Shown here one piece after another: positions 32,489 to 35,361 of a DNA stretch of 35,361 bases (positions are counted from its first letter, which is position 1; each line of letters opens with the position of its first letter). Under the pieces are notes generated by a model. That model did not search any database. It was not told where the DNA came from and saw only the letters and a list, made by a program, of their open reading frames with translations. The position numbers and the translations under genes were made by a program. This stretch comes from Actinomycetota bacterium (GTDB taxonomy: Bacteria > Actinomycetota > Acidimicrobiia > Acidimicrobiales > Acidimicrobilacustridaceae). The stretch covers positions 58,211 to 93,571 of the forward strand of contig JACPNV010000016.1 of NCBI GenBank assembly GCA_016185305.1, written 5' to 3'.

Positions 32489-32591
32489 CACACTCCCGCC
32501 TCCCCGCTGGTCACCGTCGATCGTTCCTTCGAGCTCAACATCACACTCCCGCCTCCCCGCTGGTCACGGTCCATCGTTCCTTCGAGTTCGG
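32486..32591. repeat. 53-bp tandem duplication carrying an RBS and start codon
   Basis: Copies at 32486-32538 and 32539-32591 differ at only a few bases. On the minus strand each ends GGGGAGGCGGGAGTGTGATG, so the ribosome-binding site and ATG of the 56-aa gene exist twice. The spare upstream ATG opens a 17-codon frame whose TGA overlaps the true ATG. Confidence 0.9.
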
Positions 32592-32641
32592 CATAGCGGA
32601 GATCGTAACGAGGGAAACCTCAAACGCGCTCTGCCCGCAAC

Positions 32642-32647
32642 TAACGT
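32642..32647 (+). promoter_or_regulatory. -10-like box 6 nt before potassium channel start
   Basis: TAACGT (TANNNT), then 6 nt, then GTG 32654; no Shine-Dalgarno sequence. The expected product is a leaderless mRNA. No convincing -35 box seen. Confidence 0.4.
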
Positions 32648-32653
32648 CCAACC

Positions 32654-33592
32654 GTGGCCGGGGACGACCAGACCCCCTCGTGGCGACGCCGGCGACGGGG
32701 AGATCCCGACCGGCGGCTCAAACGCGAGGCTTCCGATGTTCGCCATTTCGTGCGGTCGCTCGGCGCGCACGACATCGACGAGGCCGAGGATGCGCTCCGC
32801 GATCTGCGGCACGAACTGCGCGGCGAGTTCCTGGGCTCGGACAGCTACGTCCCGGTGTTCGTGCTCACCATGCTCATCGTGGTGCTCATCCCGCTAAGCG
32901 AGGGCAACATCTGGCTCCAGCTCCCGCTGACGTTCGTCGCAACCGGCACGCTGCTGCTGGCACTGCGCCGGTCCCACATCCGTGCCGCGCGCCTCCGATC
33001 GCTGTCGATCCTCGCCCTCGTCGCGGGGGCGATGATGCTCGTCGCCAGCGTCGCGGTCCACGCGACCGGCTCAACCAACCGTCTGTTCGCGTCGATCACG
33101 TCGATACTTCTCGGCTTCTTGCTGTTCCTCAGCATCCCCGCCATGCTGCGCCGCGTCCTCACCGCACCGAAGGTGACACTCAACGTCTTGTCGGGCGCAC
33201 TTGCCGCCTACCTGCTGCTCGGCCTGCTGTTCGCCTCGGCCTACCGGGTGATCGCCACGGCGACGACCGACCCCGAAACCAGGCAGACCACGTTCTTCGC
33301 GCAGAAGGCGCAACCGGTGTCGGCCGACTTCGAGTACTTCAGCTTCATCACCATCACCACCGTCGGCTACGGCGATCTGACACCGGGGAACGACGGCGCG
33401 CGCGCCGGCGCGGTCGCCGAAGCGATCATGGGCCAGGTCTTCCTCGTCACCATCGTCGCGAGGGTGGTCTCGAACCTCGGCACCGAGCGGTCGGCGGAGC
33501 AACGCCGCGGAGCCATCACCGAGTCGAGGCGGGATGCGAGCGCACCAGCCACCGACGACAGCGACGACAGCGACGCCGGCACGATGGACTGA
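32654..33592 (+). CDS. Potassium channel family membrane protein
   Basis: 312 residues. A charged cytoplasmic N-terminus (1-63) precedes hydrophobic helices at about 65-81, 88-105, 117-137, 147-163 and 177-198, then a pore loop with the potassium selectivity filter TVGYGD (236-241) and a last helix (251-275). That is a six-helix, one-pore layout as in voltage-gated-like channels, though I see no arginine-rich S4. Four subunits would form the pore. The tail is acidic (DDSDDSDAGTMD). GTG 32654 is the only start near the open frame's domain, with a leaderless-type promoter. Ends before a strong terminator shared with groEL. Confidence 0.9.
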   Translation: MAGDDQTPSWRRRRRGDPDRRLKREASDVRHFVRSLGAHDIDEAEDALRDLRHELRGEFLGSDSYVPVFVLTMLIVVLIPLSEGNIWLQLPLTFVATGTLLLALRRSHIRAARLRSLSILALVAGAMMLVASVAVHATGSTNRLFASITSILLGFLLFLSIPAMLRRVLTAPKVTLNVLSGALAAYLLLGLLFASAYRVIATATTDPETRQTTFFAQKAQPVSADFEYFSFITITTVGYGDLTPGNDGARAGAVAEAIMGQVFLVTIVARVVSNLGTERSAEQRRGAITESRRDASAPATDDSDDSDAGTMD

Positions 33593-33644
33593 GTCACACC
33601 GGCACCTCTCACGAACGCACCGTGACGAGACGCCGAGAAGGTCA

Positions 33645-33673
33645 ACGGCCGGCCCCGCAGAAGGGCCGGCCGT
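33645..33673. terminator. Bidirectional terminator hairpin
   Basis: ACGGCCGGCCC (33645-33655) and GGGCCGGCCGT (33663-33673) form a perfect 11-bp stem with a 7-nt loop. It lies between the convergent potassium channel (stop 33592) and groEL (stop 33763) genes. Confidence 0.85.
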
Positions 33674-33762
33674 CAGGTTGGGAATATCGCTTGGTGTAGC
33701 GGTTGCGAACTGCGATCAGGCTACCGCGACGAGGGCTTGACCGGGAAGCCAGAGATCTGGCC

Positions 33763-35361
<1,599 letters not shown>

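Overview
The window is high-GC DNA, almost certainly from an actinomycete. The gene content points to the Acidimicrobiia (Ilumatobacter/Microthrix-like), but that class assignment is my inference. Supporting signs are a DUF2510 surface protein, a TIGR03085-like DinB-fold protein, an F420-type luciferase-fold oxidoreductase, guaB3, a PcrA-type helicase, a GroEL with a GGM tail, and several promoters of the form TANNNT-N6-start that suggest leaderless mRNAs. It reads as ordinary chromosome. I see no rRNA, tRNA, CRISPR array, phage or classical insertion sequence.

Layout. 1-2.8 kb: an aldehyde dehydrogenase cut by the window edge, divergent from a glycosyltransferase-methyltransferase fusion. 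2.8-5.2 kb: icd, then a DUF559/Vsr-like nuclease gene bracketed by two near-identical 38-bp hairpins. 5.2-7.0 kb: metF and folD (C1-folate). 7.2-8.1 kb: a DUF2510 membrane protein. 8.1-10.5 kb: a small Cys-containing gene, purN and purH, tightly coupled. 10.6-11.3 kb: a TIGR03085-like protein ending at a perfect terminator hairpin. 11.3-13.3 kb: sucC and a sucD broken by a short deletion. 13.5-14.7 kb: an active clpP coupled to a clpP paralogue that has lost its catalytic Ser and His. 14.7-15.6 kb: an SRPBCC-ArsR operon behind two matching operators. 15.7-17.1 kb: an FKBP lipoprotein and a degenerate Rieske-like membrane protein. 17.1-20.3 kb: an acyl-CoA ligase-like enzyme, an unknown protein and a DUF2855 protein. 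20.4-23.1 kb: pcrA and an orphan Flp pilin. 23.3-25.5 kb: a dienelactone hydrolase, an LLM oxidoreductase and a DUF3006-like protein. 25.6-28.7 kb: the guaB3-VOC-guaA operon. 28.9-30.7 kb: an unknown small protein, a degraded stretch, a PAP2 phosphatase and an intergenic repeat cluster. 30.7-33.6 kb: an epoxide-hydrolase-like enzyme, a 56-aa protein coupled to a CoA-type NUDIX hydrolase, and a potassium channel. 33.8 kb to the end: groEL, missing only its N-terminus.

The core genes are housekeeping: TCA cycle (icd, sucCD), purine synthesis and salvage (purN, purH, guaA, guaB3), C1-folate (metF, folD; folD-derived 10-formyl-THF feeds purN and purH), proteolysis and folding (clpP, groEL, FKBP) and repair (pcrA). 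From memory, the pcrA-sucCD-purNH-folD-icd neighbourhood is shared with Streptomyces and, in part, with mycobacteria.

The points most worth a second look are the hairpin-bracketed nuclease gene, the catalytically dead ClpP partner, the sucD deletion at a 5-bp repeat, the paired ArsR operators over a leaderless promoter, and a 53-bp tandem duplication carrying a ribosome-binding site and start codon.
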